Shown here: positions 44,297-53,820 of the stretch, one piece after another
Numbering within the stretch: the first letter of the stretch is position 1
Layout of the letters: each line of letters begins with the position of its first letter
Source of the DNA: Hymenobacter swuensis DY53
GTDB taxonomy: Bacteria > Bacteroidota > Bacteroidia > Cytophagales > Hymenobacteraceae
DNA length: 64,000 bases
Assembly: GCF_000576555.1 (NCBI RefSeq)
Contig: NZ_CP007145.1
Location: 186,001-250,000, forward strand
Direction of reading: 5' to 3'
Made by a program: the position numbers and the translations under genes
The notes under the pieces: model-generated
What the model saw: the letters and a program-made list of their open reading frames with translations, nothing else
Database searches by the model: none
What the model was told of the DNA's origin: nothing

Positions 44297-47188
44297 ATGA
44301 AAAAACATTCTGCTTCCGCGAAGTGGCCTCGGCTAGTGTGGCTTCTGGTAGTGGTCTGTTGGCCAACCCTGGTTTCTGTGCAGGCGCAGCCTACGGGATG
44401 CACTGGCACCAGTCCCGGTGGGCAGCCGGCTGATAATGGACTGTATGCTGAGTATTTCAGTGGCTATTTCGCCGATGATCCAGCTTTTTTCACTGATAAC
44501 AGTCATCCGGCCAGCCTCATCCGTACGGATGCGCAGGTGAACTTCGCCGCCAACAACAGCTTCGGCGACCTGCTGCCCATAGCGGGCGGCGCTGCCCAAG
44601 ATCCGGACCGGTTTAGCCTGCGTTTGCGCGGCAGCCTCACTATCACTACCGCCGGAGACTATACCTTTTACCTGACCTCCGATGATGCCGCGTACCTCTG
44701 GCTGGATGATAATGCCCTGGCATTGCCTGCGGCTCTTTCTACTGCCCTCATCGACAATGGCGGCGGCCATTCCAGCCTTACTCGCTCAGCTACGGTAACG
44801 CTGCCGGCCGGCCGCCACAACGTGCTGATTCTGTACGGGGAGGACTGCTGCGACAATGTACTGGTGTGGGAGTATGAAGGCCCCGGCATTTCCCGGCAGG
44901 TAGTGCCCGCCTCGGTACTGTGCACCTCGGTGGTGCCGCTGCCGCTGGCCCCGCAGGCCATTACCTACACCCCGGCTACTAGGGCCCTGCCTACCGGTGC
45001 CTCGCGCAACTCCGGCGTGCCGGTGGTGCAGGATGGGGGCGCGGCCGTTACGGAGTTTGCCGTGACCAACGCGGGTGCGCTGCCGGCGGGTATTACTATC
45101 AACGCCACTACGGGAGTACTGACGGCGGCGGCTTCCGTGGCCCAGGGGACATATGATGTGGATGTGGCCATCAGCAACGCCAACGGTACCAGTTCTTTTC
45201 GGAACGCCTTCCGGTTTCTGGTCACGGCTCCGCTGCCCGGCGGCTGTGGTGGCCCCGACCCCGCCGGCGAGCCAGCCTCAGCGGGCCTGTACGCCGAATA
45301 TTTCAGCGGCTATTTTGCCGATGATCCGGGATTCTTCACCACCCTCACGCCGGGCTTGGTCCGCACCGATCCTCAGGTGAATTTCGCCGCCAGTTACAGC
45401 TTCGGAAACCTGCTGCCCGTAGCCACCGGCACCACCCAGGACCCCGATGAGTTCAGCCTGCGCCTGCGCGGCAGCCTGTACCTGGCCACTACGGGTTCTT
45501 ATACCTTCTACCTGACGGCCGATGACGCCGCCTACCTCTGGCTGGATAACAATGCGCTGGCACTGCCAGCCGTGCGCCCCGATGCGCTTATCGATAATGG
45601 GGGCTACCATCCGGCCACTACCGTAGCGGTTACGGTAACGCTGGGCGCGGGCCTGCATAACGTGCTGCTGCTATACGGTGATAATGGCTTGGGTAACAGC
45701 CTAGTGCTGGAGTACGAAAGCACCGGCCTGGGCATCAGCCGGCAGGTGGTGCCCGGTACGCTGTTCTGCACTTCGGTACAGCCTCTGCTGCCGCCCCCGG
45801 CCGCCCTGGGCTACTCGCCCAAAAGTCTGCGGCTGGTAGTCGGTGCTTCGGCTACCTCTGCCGCTCCCACGGTTACGAGTGCCTCGGCCGTAGTGGAATA
45901 CGCCATTACTAACACGGCTGACTTGCCGACGGGCATTACCATCAATGCCGCCACCGGTCAGGTGACGGCCAATGCCACAGTGCCCGAAGACAGCTACCAG
46001 CTAGATATAGCTGCGCGTAATGCCGGGGGCAGTGCCGTCTTCGCCCGCTCGTTGTCGGTGCAGGTGGTGCCGCCCGCGCCGGTCGGGTGCTCCGGGCTTG
46101 ATGCGGGCGGCCGGCCGGCTTCGTCAGGATTATACGCCGAGTTTTTTCCGGGTTACTTCAACGATGATCCGGCCTTTTTTAACACCACTACCCCCGCCCA
46201 GGGGCGCAATGTGGAGGTGCTCGATTTCAGCAGCCCCGAAAGCTGGGGCGACCTGACCGGAGCGGCCGGCGGCACCCCCGAAGACCCGGATAGCTTCAGT
46301 GCCCGCTTCAAAGGCCGCATCCGGATAGCGGTAGCCGGTACCTATACCTTCTACCTGACCGCCGATGATGGGGCCTTTCTATGGCTGGATAACGCCGCCT
46401 TGGCCTCAACCCCGGCCATTGCTCAGGCACTCATTCAGAACGGCGGCCAGCACTCTGAAACCACTGAGCAGGCCAGCATCTATCTCAGCGCCGGCCTGCA
46501 CGATATTCTGGTGCTATACGGCGAAAATGCAGCTTTCAACAGCCTGAAGCTGGAATACGCCAGTACCGAGGCCGGCGTGGCCCGGCAGCTCACTCCCACA
46601 GCCGGTTTGTGCTCCTCCAGCTCCAATGCGCCACTGCCCGTAACGCTGGTCCGGTTTGGGGCCCAGCCCCAGGATGTTGATGTGGCCCTCAGCTGGGAAA
46701 CGGCTCAGGAGCTGAACAGTGCGTCGTTTGAGGTAGAACGCTCCGCCAACGGACAAGTATTTGAGGTACTTGGCCAGGTAGCCGCGGCCGGCACCACTAC
46801 CCAGCGTCAACGCTACACGTTTACTGACCGCGCCCCGTTGTCGGGCATCAGTTACTACCGGCTGCGTCAGCTCGATCTGGATGGCACGGCCCACCTTTCC
46901 GGCGTGGTGGTGGTGCAGTGGGGCGGGGCCGTGGTGACGCAGCTGCGGCTGTTCCCGAACCCCAGTCCCAACGGTGAGGTGACAGTGGAGCTGACCCAGC
47001 CTACCCCCGAAGCCACCACCGTGGAAGTCTTGGATCTGCGCGGGGCAGTGGTCCACCGCCAACTAGTGCCGGCCGCCACCCACCCCCAGGAAGTGCCCCT
47101 GAAGCTGCGCAAATTGCCCGTGGGCATCTACCTCCTGCGCCTGATAACTCCCACGGGCATTACCACCCGCCGGCTGATGCTGCAATAA
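44297..47188 (+). CDS. Triple-PA14 surface protein, type IX secretion cargo
   Basis: 963-aa secreted protein. After the signal peptide (VQAQ, about 31) come three repeats each opening GLYAEYFSGYF or GLYAEFFPGYF, then FSLRLRGSL, YTFYLTxDDxAYLWLD and LHNVLxLYG. These are PA14 carbohydrate-binding domains at about 48-205, 330-490 and 610-770. Two Ig-like putative-binding domains (about 215-310 and 500-600) with LPTGITINAATG motifs separate them. A C-terminal type IX sorting domain (LRLFPNPSPNGEV to the end) directs secretion. It probably binds glycans at the cell surface; no catalytic domain is visible. Confidence 0.9.
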   Translation: MKKHSASAKWPRLVWLLVVVCWPTLVSVQAQPTGCTGTSPGGQPADNGLYAEYFSGYFADDPAFFTDNSHPASLIRTDAQVNFAANNSFGDLLPIAGGAAQDPDRFSLRLRGSLTITTAGDYTFYLTSDDAAYLWLDDNALALPAALSTALIDNGGGHSSLTRSATVTLPAGRHNVLILYGEDCCDNVLVWEYEGPGISRQVVPASVLCTSVVPLPLAPQAITYTPATRALPTGASRNSGVPVVQDGGAAVTEFAVTNAGALPAGITINATTGVLTAAASVAQGTYDVDVAISNANGTSSFRNAFRFLVTAPLPGGCGGPDPAGEPASAGLYAEYFSGYFADDPGFFTTLTPGLVRTDPQVNFAASYSFGNLLPVATGTTQDPDEFSLRLRGSLYLATTGSYTFYLTADDAAYLWLDNNALALPAVRPDALIDNGGYHPATTVAVTVTLGAGLHNVLLLYGDNGLGNSLVLEYESTGLGISRQVVPGTLFCTSVQPLLPPPAALGYSPKSLRLVVGASATSAAPTVTSASAVVEYAITNTADLPTGITINAATGQVTANATVPEDSYQLDIAARNAGGSAVFARSLSVQVVPPAPVGCSGLDAGGRPASSGLYAEFFPGYFNDDPAFFNTTTPAQGRNVEVLDFSSPESWGDLTGAAGGTPEDPDSFSARFKGRIRIAVAGTYTFYLTADDGAFLWLDNAALASTPAIAQALIQNGGQHSETTEQASIYLSAGLHDILVLYGENAAFNSLKLEYASTEAGVARQLTPTAGLCSSSSNAPLPVTLVRFGAQPQDVDVALSWETAQELNSASFEVERSANGQVFEVLGQVAAAGTTTQRQRYTFTDRAPLSGISYYRLRQLDLDGTAHLSGVVVVQWGGAVVTQLRLFPNPSPNGEVTVELTQPTPEATTVEVLDLRGAVVHRQLVPAATHPQEVPLKLRKLPVGIYLLRLITPTGITTRRLMLQ

Positions 47189-47206
47189 CCGGGCAGGCTT
47201 CTGATA

Positions 47207-47247
47207 CGCAAAAGGCTCCAACGACGTGCCGTTGGAGCCTTTTTGCG
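47207..47247. terminator. Bidirectional terminator
   Basis: Long stem CGCAAAAGGCTCCAACG (47207-47223) with its near-complement at 47230-47247, loop of 6 nt, between convergent genes. Confidence 0.9.
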
Positions 47248-47271
47248 TCAGGATCTGGCTGATGGATTTGC

Positions 47272-47979
47272 TTATTCGCGGTGGACGCGGCCGCTGCCTA
47301 CCACCGAGCTTTTTACCTGCGGATTGCCCGTCACATACACCTCGCCCGAGCCCACAATACTGGCCTCCAGCAGTTGCGTGGCCTGCACCCGACAGTCGCC
47401 GGAGCCGCTGATGCTCACGCTGCAGGTTTTGCTTTGCAGCTTAGCCGCCTGCACGCCGCCCGAGCCGCTCACGCTGATGGCCTGTTCCGGGGCTACCCCC
47501 GCCGCCTGAATGGTGCCCGAGCCCGAGAGAGAGGAGCTGATTTTATCGGCCGTAACGCTGGTGAGCTGAATCCCGCCCGAACCGCTGACAGCCAGATCCA
47601 GATTAGCCGCTTTAATGTCGTCGGCCGCCTTGATGGTACCGGAGCCGCCTACCGACAGGCCCTTGATGACGGGCATGGTCACGTACACCGTGACGTTGCC
47701 TTTCATGTTATACCAGCTCATGCCGCTTTGCTTTTTGGTATTGATGCGCAGCTTGTTGTTGGTGACGATGGTTTCGAGGTGGGCCAAGTCCTCGGCGTCG
47801 CCCTGTACTTCTACTTTCTGCGGGCTGCCCTGGCGCAGCACCACCTTCATCGAACCGCCCAGGCCTACCGAGGTAAAAGCGCCTACAGAGCGGGTTTCGC
47901 GAGTATCAGCCATACGGAAAGCAGATAACAGCACAATGGCCATGAGCAGGCCCGGCAGCAGGAAACGAAAGGCTTTCAT
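47272..47979 (-). CDS. Head-GIN (DUF2807) domain protein
   Basis: 235-aa exported protein with a hydrophobic N-terminus (about 5-22). The rest is a right-handed beta-helix of the putative auto-transporter adhesin head-GIN type. It begins VGLGGSMKVVLRQGSPQKVEVQGD and is followed by many short repeats containing G-S-G-x-I-x or S-G-S-G (for example VGGSGTIKAADD, VSGSGGIQLTS, LSGSGTIQAAG). Such proteins are widespread in Bacteroidota, often near stress-response genes, with no proven role. Confidence 0.92.
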   Translation of the reverse strand: MKAFRFLLPGLLMAIVLLSAFRMADTRETRSVGAFTSVGLGGSMKVVLRQGSPQKVEVQGDAEDLAHLETIVTNNKLRINTKKQSGMSWYNMKGNVTVYVTMPVIKGLSVGGSGTIKAADDIKAANLDLAVSGSGGIQLTSVTADKISSSLSGSGTIQAAGVAPEQAISVSGSGGVQAAKLQSKTCSVSISGSGDCRVQATQLLEASIVGSGEVYVTGNPQVKSSVVGSGRVHRE

Positions 47980-48162
47980 AACAAAACAGCGTTGAAGTTG
48001 GACGTATGAGAGGATAGATGTGCCGGCTCATGCAACAGTTGCCTGTTGAAAAAAAAGAATTCCAACAAAGCTATACCTCAACACACAGGAAGCTACAGCG
48101 GTGTTGAGGTGGGTAAATTCGGTAGCTTTGGCGGGCTCAACTCATCGGCCGCTTCTGTACTT

Positions 48163-48633
48163 ATGCACCCGCACCAGGAATTACTGCACCGCTTCTACCA
48201 AGCCTTCCAGCGCCGCGACCACGCCGGCATGGCCGCGTGCTACCACCCCGAAGCTACTTTCGAGGACGCGGCCTTTCAGCTGAAAGGAGCCGAAATCGGG
48301 CAGATGTGGCGCATGCTCTGCGAGCGGGGCCGCGACCTGCGCTTGGCCTACAACGACGTAGCTGCCGACGAGCACGCCGGCCGCGCCACCTGGGATGCCC
48401 GCTACACCTTCTCGCAAACCCGCCGCAAGGTGCACAACCACATTCAGGCCCACTTCACCTTCCAGGACGGCCTCATCCGCACCCACCGCGACGAGTTCAG
48501 CTTCTGGCGCTGGTCGCGGCAGGCGCTGGGGCCGGTGGGCTGGCTGCTGGGCTGGTCGAAGTTTCTGCAGAACAAGGTGCGCGCCACCGCCCGGCAAGGC
48601 TTGGAGCAGTTCATGGCTCGCCCGAAACAGTAA
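48163..48633 (+). CDS. SnoaL-like / NTF2-fold protein
   Basis: 156 residues from ATG 48163. A longer frame from 48046 adds 39 residues of no family character. The start region LLHRFYQAFQRRDHAGMAACYHPEATFEDAAF is the classic SnoaL/NTF2-like opening, and the HIQAHFTFQDGLIRTHRDEFSFWRWSRQALG block is typical of this Bacteroidota subgroup. The cone-shaped fold binds small molecules and can be an isomerase or a carrier; nothing here fixes the substrate. Confidence 0.9.
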   Translation: MHPHQELLHRFYQAFQRRDHAGMAACYHPEATFEDAAFQLKGAEIGQMWRMLCERGRDLRLAYNDVAADEHAGRATWDARYTFSQTRRKVHNHIQAHFTFQDGLIRTHRDEFSFWRWSRQALGPVGWLLGWSKFLQNKVRATARQGLEQFMARPKQ

Positions 48634-48661
48634 GTATGCAGCGGTGCTCGCATGAAAAGAA

Positions 48662-48824
48662 CGTCATTCCGAGCGAAGGCGGAGCCGCAGTCGAGGAATC
48701 TCGCGTGCTGACGCTGCAGGGGTAATCATTATGTAGAAGCGGATCTTTCGGCTGGAATCGTTGAGCCACTGAGTTAGCTTGACAACATCAGCACGCGAGA
48801 TGCTTCGGCAAGCTCAGCATGACG
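48662..48824. repeat. REP/BIME-like imperfect inverted repeat
   Basis: Left arm 48662-48713 opens CGTCATTCCGAGC and ends CTCGCGTGCTGACG. Right arm 48786-48824, reverse-complemented, opens CGTCATGCTGAGC and ends ATCTCGCGTGCTGATG. The arms match at both ends and diverge in the middle, as in mobile REP-type palindromes. No coding content. Confidence 0.7.
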
Positions 48825-48845
48825 CTCAGCATGCTGATAAGCAAG

Positions 48846-48878
48846 AAAGGCTTTCTGCACTGCGCAGAAAGCCTTTTT
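48846..48878. terminator. Rho-independent terminator
   Basis: 13-bp stem AAAGGCTTTCTGC (48846-48858) / GCAGAAAGCCTTT (48864-48876), loop ACTGC, then T run on the plus strand. It lies just beyond the M13 peptidase stop. Confidence 0.85.
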
Positions 48879-48899
48879 CTTCGTTTTTGAAAAGTCAGC

Positions 48900-50957
48900 C
48901 TACCAGATTTTCACCCGGGCTGAATCAGGCAGGTAGAGTTTCTGGCCGGGCTTCACGTTGAAGGCTTCGTAGAACTCGGGCACGTCGGCGAAGGGGCCGT
49001 TGATGCGGAACTGGGCCGGCGAATGTACATCGGTGAGGATGGCCTGGGCCAGCCGCTCATCGCGCTGGTGGGTTTGCCAGCCCAGCGCGTAGCCCAGGAA
49101 GTAGCGTTGGGTAGGCGTGAGGCCGCCAATCTTCTCGCCCTTCTTGTACTGCTCGGTTTTCTTAAAAGCATCCAGGGCAATGACGATGCCGCCCAGGTCG
49201 GCAATGTTTTCGCCGGCCGTGGCCTTGCCGTTGATGTGCAGCGAATCGAGGATGGTGTAGCCATTGAACTGCCGCACGATGCCGTTGACGCGCTGCTGGA
49301 AGGCGGCCCGGTCCTTCTTGCTCCACCAGTTGCGCAGGTTGCCCTTCTCATCAAACTGGCTGCCTTCATCATCGAAGCCGTGGGTTAGCTCGTGGCCGAT
49401 GGTGCTGGCCCCGGCGTAGCCATAGATAACGGCATCGTCGGCATTGGCGTCAATCAGGCCGGGAATGGCGAAAATGGCGGCCGGCAGCACAATTTCGTTG
49501 TTGCTGGGGTTGTAATAGGCGTTGTAGGTCTGGGGCGTCATTCCCCACTCGGTGCGGTCGACGGGTTTGCCTAGTTTGTTGAGGTTGTAGCGGTAGGCCC
49601 ACTCGTTGGCGCGCATCACGTTGGCGGCGTAGGAGCTGCGGTCTACTTTCAGGGAGGAGTAGTCCTTCCACTTATCGGGGTAGCCTACTTTGCGGGTGAT
49701 TTTGGTGAGCTTCACCAGCGCCTTTTGCTTGGTGGAGTCGCTCATCCAGTCCAGCTTCTGGATATGCTCGCGGAAGGAGGCCACCACATTTTCGGTGAGG
49801 TCCTCGTAGCGCTTCTTGGTGGCGGGGGTGAAGTATTCCTGCACGAACAGCTGGCCCAGGGCCTCGCCCATGGCATTTTCCTCGGCATCGAGTACGCGTT
49901 TCCAGCGGGGGCGCTGCTGCTTGGCGCCCTGCAGCACGGTGCCGTAGAAGCGGAAGTTCTCGTTGTCGAAGTCCTGGCTGAGCGTGCCGGCAAAGGCGTG
50001 CACCAGCTGCCACTGCAGGTAGGCTTGCCAGTCGGCCAGGGGCGCGGTGGTGAGCAGGCGGCCGGCTTCGCGGTAGAACTCGGGCTGGCCTACAATCACC
50101 GTATCTACCTTGGCAAGCTGCATCTGCGCCAGCCAGGGCTTCCAGCTGAGGCCGGGCGTGAGCTTATCCAGGCCCGAAACGGCCATCTTGTTGTAGTTGG
50201 CGTACGGGTCGCGCAGGGCTTCGAGCTTGCGCGAGGAGGCCGCCAGCCGGGTTTCCAGCTGCACCACGCGCTGGGCGCTGGCCTGGGCCGTGGCCGCATC
50301 CTGGCCCAGCAGCCCGAACATGGTGGTGAGGTGCTTGTCGTACTCCTGCCGGATGTTCTTGGTGCGGGCGTCCTTGTTGAAGTAGTAGTCGCGGTTGGGT
50401 AAGCCCAGGCCCGACTGCCACAGCTGCAGGGCCATTTTGTCGCTGTTTTTGGCGTCCTGGCCCACGTAGTAGCCAATGAGAGCATTCACGCCCAGCGGCT
50501 GCAGGCGGGCAATGGCGGCCTGCACATCGGCCACCGACTGGATGGCGGCAATGCGGTCCAGCTCCTGTTTCAGCGGGGCCACGCCCTGCTTATTGATGGT
50601 GGTGCTGTCCATGCCCGTGGCCCAGAAGTCGCCGATTTTCTGCTGCACCGAGCCAGCAGCGGCGCTGGTTTTGGCGGCGTCCTCGTTGAGCTTGCGCAGG
50701 CGGGCGTACACCTCGTTCTGCACCTCCTTGCCGATGCCCCAGTTGCTTTCCGACGCCGGAATAGGATGCTGCTTGAACCAGGCCCCGTTGGCGTAGTTGT
50801 AAAAATCGTCGCCGGGGCGCACGGTGGTATCCAGGTTGGCCTGGATGAGGTCGGGGCCAGCGGCCCGGGACTTGCCGCCGGGCTGGCAGGCCGTGAATAC
50901 AAGGCCCAGCAGCGGGGCCGCCAGCAGCCAGGGCCGCAGGAGAGGAGAGGAAATCAT
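48900..50957 (-). CDS. M13-family (neprilysin-like) metallopeptidase lipoprotein
   Basis: 685 residues from ATG 50957, giving a lipoprotein signal (lipobox VFTAC, Cys about 20). A longer frame to 51080 overlaps the divergent neighbour. The gluzincin zinc site HELTH lies at 522-526, followed by GFDDEGSQFDEKG and third ligand Glu in GENIADLGG. NAYYNPSNNEIVLPAAI upstream is the M13 substrate-binding segment, and the C-terminal VKPGQKLYL ... VKIW matches the family end. It cleaves oligopeptides in the periplasm or at the surface. Length is normal. Confidence 0.95.
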   Translation of the reverse strand: MISSPLLRPWLLAAPLLGLVFTACQPGGKSRAAGPDLIQANLDTTVRPGDDFYNYANGAWFKQHPIPASESNWGIGKEVQNEVYARLRKLNEDAAKTSAAAGSVQQKIGDFWATGMDSTTINKQGVAPLKQELDRIAAIQSVADVQAAIARLQPLGVNALIGYYVGQDAKNSDKMALQLWQSGLGLPNRDYYFNKDARTKNIRQEYDKHLTTMFGLLGQDAATAQASAQRVVQLETRLAASSRKLEALRDPYANYNKMAVSGLDKLTPGLSWKPWLAQMQLAKVDTVIVGQPEFYREAGRLLTTAPLADWQAYLQWQLVHAFAGTLSQDFDNENFRFYGTVLQGAKQQRPRWKRVLDAEENAMGEALGQLFVQEYFTPATKKRYEDLTENVVASFREHIQKLDWMSDSTKQKALVKLTKITRKVGYPDKWKDYSSLKVDRSSYAANVMRANEWAYRYNLNKLGKPVDRTEWGMTPQTYNAYYNPSNNEIVLPAAIFAIPGLIDANADDAVIYGYAGASTIGHELTHGFDDEGSQFDEKGNLRNWWSKKDRAAFQQRVNGIVRQFNGYTILDSLHINGKATAGENIADLGGIVIALDAFKKTEQYKKGEKIGGLTPTQRYFLGYALGWQTHQRDERLAQAILTDVHSPAQFRINGPFADVPEFYEAFNVKPGQKLYLPDSARVKIW

Positions 50958-51051
50958 AGAAAACAACAGGTAAGGGAGGACGAATGTAGCGCGAATGGGT
51001 TGTTTCGCGTAGCGGCAAGGACGCCGCCGTCTTCCCTGTCGTTGCCTGCCC

Positions 51052-51486
51052 ATGAAACTCCCGCATCTGCTGCTGCTCAACTTTGCACTAGCTACTTACC
51101 TTACCGGCCTTATCTGGACGGTGCAGCTAGTGCATTATCCCGGCTTTGCCTACGTGGCGCCCGAGAAATTCGGGGCCTTCCACCAGCATCACACCCGTAC
51201 CATGAGCTGGGTGGTGCTGGCCCCGATGGTGCTGGAACTGGGCCTGGCCGGCTGGCTGGCCGGGGCCGCCCCGGAGCTGGGCTCAGCCCGTTGGTGGCAG
51301 CTGGCGCTGGTGGTGCTGATCTGGGCCAGCACGTTCTTCATCTCCGTGCCTTTTCACAACCGCCTCGGCGCCGAAGGTTACGACTACGTGGCCATCGACG
51401 GGCTGGTGCGCACTAACTGGCTCCGCACCGTCGCCTGGACCATGCGGAGCAGCCTGCTGGGCTGGCTGCTGTGGAAGATTTTGTAG
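51052..51486 (+). CDS. Four-helix integral membrane protein, unknown
   Basis: 144-aa protein with about four hydrophobic helices (residues 5-28, 52-72, 82-103, 122-142). Conserved-looking polar positions cluster in the first half: QLVHYPGFAYVAPEKFGAFHQHHTRTMSW, with several His that could bind metal or haem. Widespread in Bacteroidota as a hypothetical membrane protein; I know no function. It is divergent from the M13 gene, sharing a 94-bp promoter space, and is followed by an inverted-repeat element. Confidence 0.82.
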   Translation: MKLPHLLLLNFALATYLTGLIWTVQLVHYPGFAYVAPEKFGAFHQHHTRTMSWVVLAPMVLELGLAGWLAGAAPELGSARWWQLALVVLIWASTFFISVPFHNRLGAEGYDYVAIDGLVRTNWLRTVAWTMRSSLLGWLLWKIL

Positions 51487-51495
51487 CATTGCCGC

Positions 51496-51600
51496 GGCGC
51501 GGGCGTCCCAGGGCTAAAGACCCGGGCTAGTCAGTGAAACAGCCAACGAAGCATAGCGCCGCTCCGTAGCCCAGGGCTTTAGCCCTGGAGCACCCGCGCC
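51496..51600. repeat. REP-like long inverted repeat
   Basis: Arms from 51496 (GGCGCGGGCGTCCCAGGGC...) and to 51600 (...CCCTGGAGCACCCGCGCC) are reverse complements over about 34 bp with few mismatches. They surround about 40 bp of unique sequence. A second hairpin with arms GCGCGAAGC / GCTTCGCGC follows at about 51632-51653. Typical non-coding palindromic element. Confidence 0.75.
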
Positions 51601-51666
51601 GCCCGAACGACAACTACCGTATACCGAGGCGCGAAGCAAAGGCTTCGCGCTACAATCTGTCCCACA

Positions 51667-52074
51667 ATGCTTCCCGCCGCTACCGACTTCCTGCCCGAAC
51701 TTCAATTCCAGACCAGCCGCAGCAGCGGGCCGGGCGGCCAGAACGTGAACAAGGTGGAAAGCCGCGTGGAGCTGCGCTTCCGGCTGCTGGAGTCGCAACT
51801 GCTCACCGATGAGCAGAAACAGACGCTGCAAATCAAACTAGCTTCCAAACTCACTGCCGAAAGCGAATTATTGGTGGTAGCCCAGGAAGACCGGAGCCAG
51901 CTGCGCAACAAGGAAACCGCCCTGCGCAAATTCCACGAGCTGCTCAGCAAAGCCCTCTTCAAACCCAAGGCCCGCCGCCTCACCAAGCCCGGCAAAGGTG
52001 CCGTGCGCCAGCGCCTGGAATCCAAAAAAAAGCACGGCGACAAAAAAGCCAACCGCGGCCGGGTAGATTTTTAG
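51667..52074 (+). CDS. arfB: ArfB/YaeJ alternative ribosome-rescue peptidyl-tRNA hydrolase
   Basis: 135-aa release-factor-like hydrolase. The catalytic GGQ is in SSGPGGQNVNKVESRVELRF (about residues 18-37), as in RF1/RF2 domain 3, with no codon-recognition domain. The basic C-terminal tail (KKKHGDKKANRGRVDF and preceding Lys/Arg stretch) is the feature that inserts into the empty mRNA channel of stalled ribosomes. Length and layout match ArfB. It frees ribosomes stalled on truncated mRNA. An imperfect hairpin (52093-52131) follows. Confidence 0.94.
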   Translation: MLPAATDFLPELQFQTSRSSGPGGQNVNKVESRVELRFRLLESQLLTDEQKQTLQIKLASKLTAESELLVVAQEDRSQLRNKETALRKFHELLSKALFKPKARRLTKPGKGAVRQRLESKKKHGDKKANRGRVDF

Positions 52075-52135
52075 TGCTTAGTTGATAGTGACTAGTGCTT
52101 AGGCTGTTATCGTCTCGTAGCTTAAGCACTAATAC

Positions 52136-52870
52136 CTAATTCAGATCCAAGCCGAACAGAACGCCGAACCAGGGGCGGTGCTGGTAAATCCAGTGGCGGC
52201 CATCGGGGCCCAGCAGGTGGTCGGCGCCCACGGCCAGGCCCAGGTTGAAAATGTGCGCGTCGTAGATGGCGGCGGCCCCAGCGTGTAGCACGAAGCCTTC
52301 GTAGTCGGTGGTGGCGTGCTGGCGGGTGAAATCGGAGGTGATGGCCGAGGAGCCCAGCCCGGTGAACAGCCCGTAGCCGAGGCCCGTGGTGCGTACCAGC
52401 GGCCGGCGCTGCCCGCCCACCTGGCGGTGACTGGTGAGGTGGTAAAAATCGAGGCGACGGCCTAAGTACAGGGCGGCGTTGAAGTTGGTGTTGAGCTGGA
52501 CCGGCACCCCCGCCCGGGGCGGGCGTATTTTAAACGGAATCGTAAATACGTCGAGGTCGAAGCGGCGGGCAGCCAGGATTACGTGGCGGCCCGGCTGCAG
52601 CCGGTAGTACGGCGGTAGCTCCCGGGTTTGGGCCTTGCGGCTGAGGCTGTCCGGGAGCAGGTACAGCGTGTCGGCGCTCTGGCGGGCGTACACCGGCTGG
52701 CCCAGCGGCAGCCGGGCGTGCAGCGCCGCGTCGTTGGTCTGGATGGCGCGGTAGCGGCCCTCGGGCAGGGTATCGAGCTGGCCCACAGCCGCGCAGCCGG
52801 AAAGCAAGGCTGCCGGCAGCAGCGACGGACACAACCTTCGGTAGCAAGCAGATACTGGACGAAGCTTCAT
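52136..52870 (-). CDS. Outer-membrane-associated lipoprotein, unknown
   Basis: 244-aa protein with a basic N-terminus and lipobox LLSGC (Cys about 26). The mature part is beta-rich, with blocks LPEGRYR, LYLLPDSL, GRHVILAARRFDLDVFTIPFKIRPP and C-terminal HRPWFGVLFGLDLN. The latter half (from about 120) looks like an outer-membrane barrel with TRTTGLGYGLFTGLGS-type strands. Not a family I can name. It sits 27 bp downstream of corA on the same strand, so it may be co-transcribed. Confidence 0.75.
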   Translation of the reverse strand: MKLRPVSACYRRLCPSLLPAALLSGCAAVGQLDTLPEGRYRAIQTNDAALHARLPLGQPVYARQSADTLYLLPDSLSRKAQTRELPPYYRLQPGRHVILAARRFDLDVFTIPFKIRPPRAGVPVQLNTNFNAALYLGRRLDFYHLTSHRQVGGQRRPLVRTTGLGYGLFTGLGSSAITSDFTRQHATTDYEGFVLHAGAAAIYDAHIFNLGLAVGADHLLGPDGRHWIYQHRPWFGVLFGLDLN

Positions 52871-52897
52871 CGTGAACAGACTAATCGGTGCGCCGCT

Positions 52898-53815
52898 CTA
52901 AATCCAGCCCTTGCGCCGGAACCACACGTAAATCCCCACCGAAATGACCACCATCGACACGATGGAAACCGGGTAGCCGAATTTCCAGGTCAGCTCAGGC
53001 ATGTAGTTGAAGTTCATGCCGTAGATGCCGGCAATGAAGGTGAGCGGCAGAAAAAACGCCGAAAATACCGTCAGTACCCGCATGGCCTCATTGGTCCGTT
53101 GCGACGACAACGACAGGTACAGGTTCATCAGGTTGGTGGCGGCCCCGTCGAGCTGCTGGTAGAGAGTTTCTACTTTCACCTGCAAATCCTGAGTGTCCTG
53201 GAGTAGCGTAACGTGGGCCGTGGCGCTGGCCGTCTGGCGGCGCAGCATCAGCAGAATGTCGCGGGTGAGCAGCAGCAGCTGTTTGGCAGCTGATGCCTTG
53301 CGCTTCAGAAAATACAGGCCCTGCAAGGCGTTGGGCACTTCCCGCTTCAGAAAGATTTCCGCCTCGTAGTCGTCCAGCTCCTTGGTGAGCGTGAGGGCCG
53401 GTTGCACGTAGCTGTCGAGGGCATAGCGCACCAGATGAATGGCTACCTCGGCGGGCGTGGCGCACTCCTGGCCGGGGGCGCGGGCCACGTTTTTCAGCTC
53501 GCTCACCACCGGATGCGGCCGGCGATGTACAGTAATGAGAAAGTCGGCGGTATAGAACACGGCAATCTTAGTACTCAACTCCTGAATAGTGTCGGCCTGG
53601 GTGCTCTCGGGCATGCTGAACACGCGCAGAATCACGAAGCTCAGGCCGCCGGTAGCCTCAAACTTGGGCAGGTGCGTGGGCTCCAGACAGTCACGCACTA
53701 GGGCATCGGGCAGACTGTACTGCGCGGCCACGGCCTGCAACTCGGCGGCGCTGGGGTTGGTGATGTCGAGCCAAGTAAAAGGAGCCTCCTGCTGGGTCAG
53801 TAATTGTTCGGTCAT
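52898..53815 (-). CDS. corA: CorA-family magnesium transporter
   Basis: 305-aa inner-membrane Mg2+/Co2+ channel. A long N-terminal cytoplasmic alpha/beta domain is followed by a stalk helix and two C-terminal transmembrane segments (about 245-265 and 280-300), with the signature GMN in IYGMNFNYMPE between them. The last residues (WFRRKGWI) are the usual basic anchor. It lies directly downstream of mgtE, a second, unrelated magnesium channel. A long hairpin ends 5 nt before its start codon and may influence its translation. Confidence 0.95.
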   Translation of the reverse strand: MTEQLLTQQEAPFTWLDITNPSAAELQAVAAQYSLPDALVRDCLEPTHLPKFEATGGLSFVILRVFSMPESTQADTIQELSTKIAVFYTADFLITVHRRPHPVVSELKNVARAPGQECATPAEVAIHLVRYALDSYVQPALTLTKELDDYEAEIFLKREVPNALQGLYFLKRKASAAKQLLLLTRDILLMLRRQTASATAHVTLLQDTQDLQVKVETLYQQLDGAATNLMNLYLSLSSQRTNEAMRVLTVFSAFFLPLTFIAGIYGMNFNYMPELTWKFGYPVSIVSMVVISVGIYVWFRRKGWI

Positions 53816-53820
53816 TGCGT

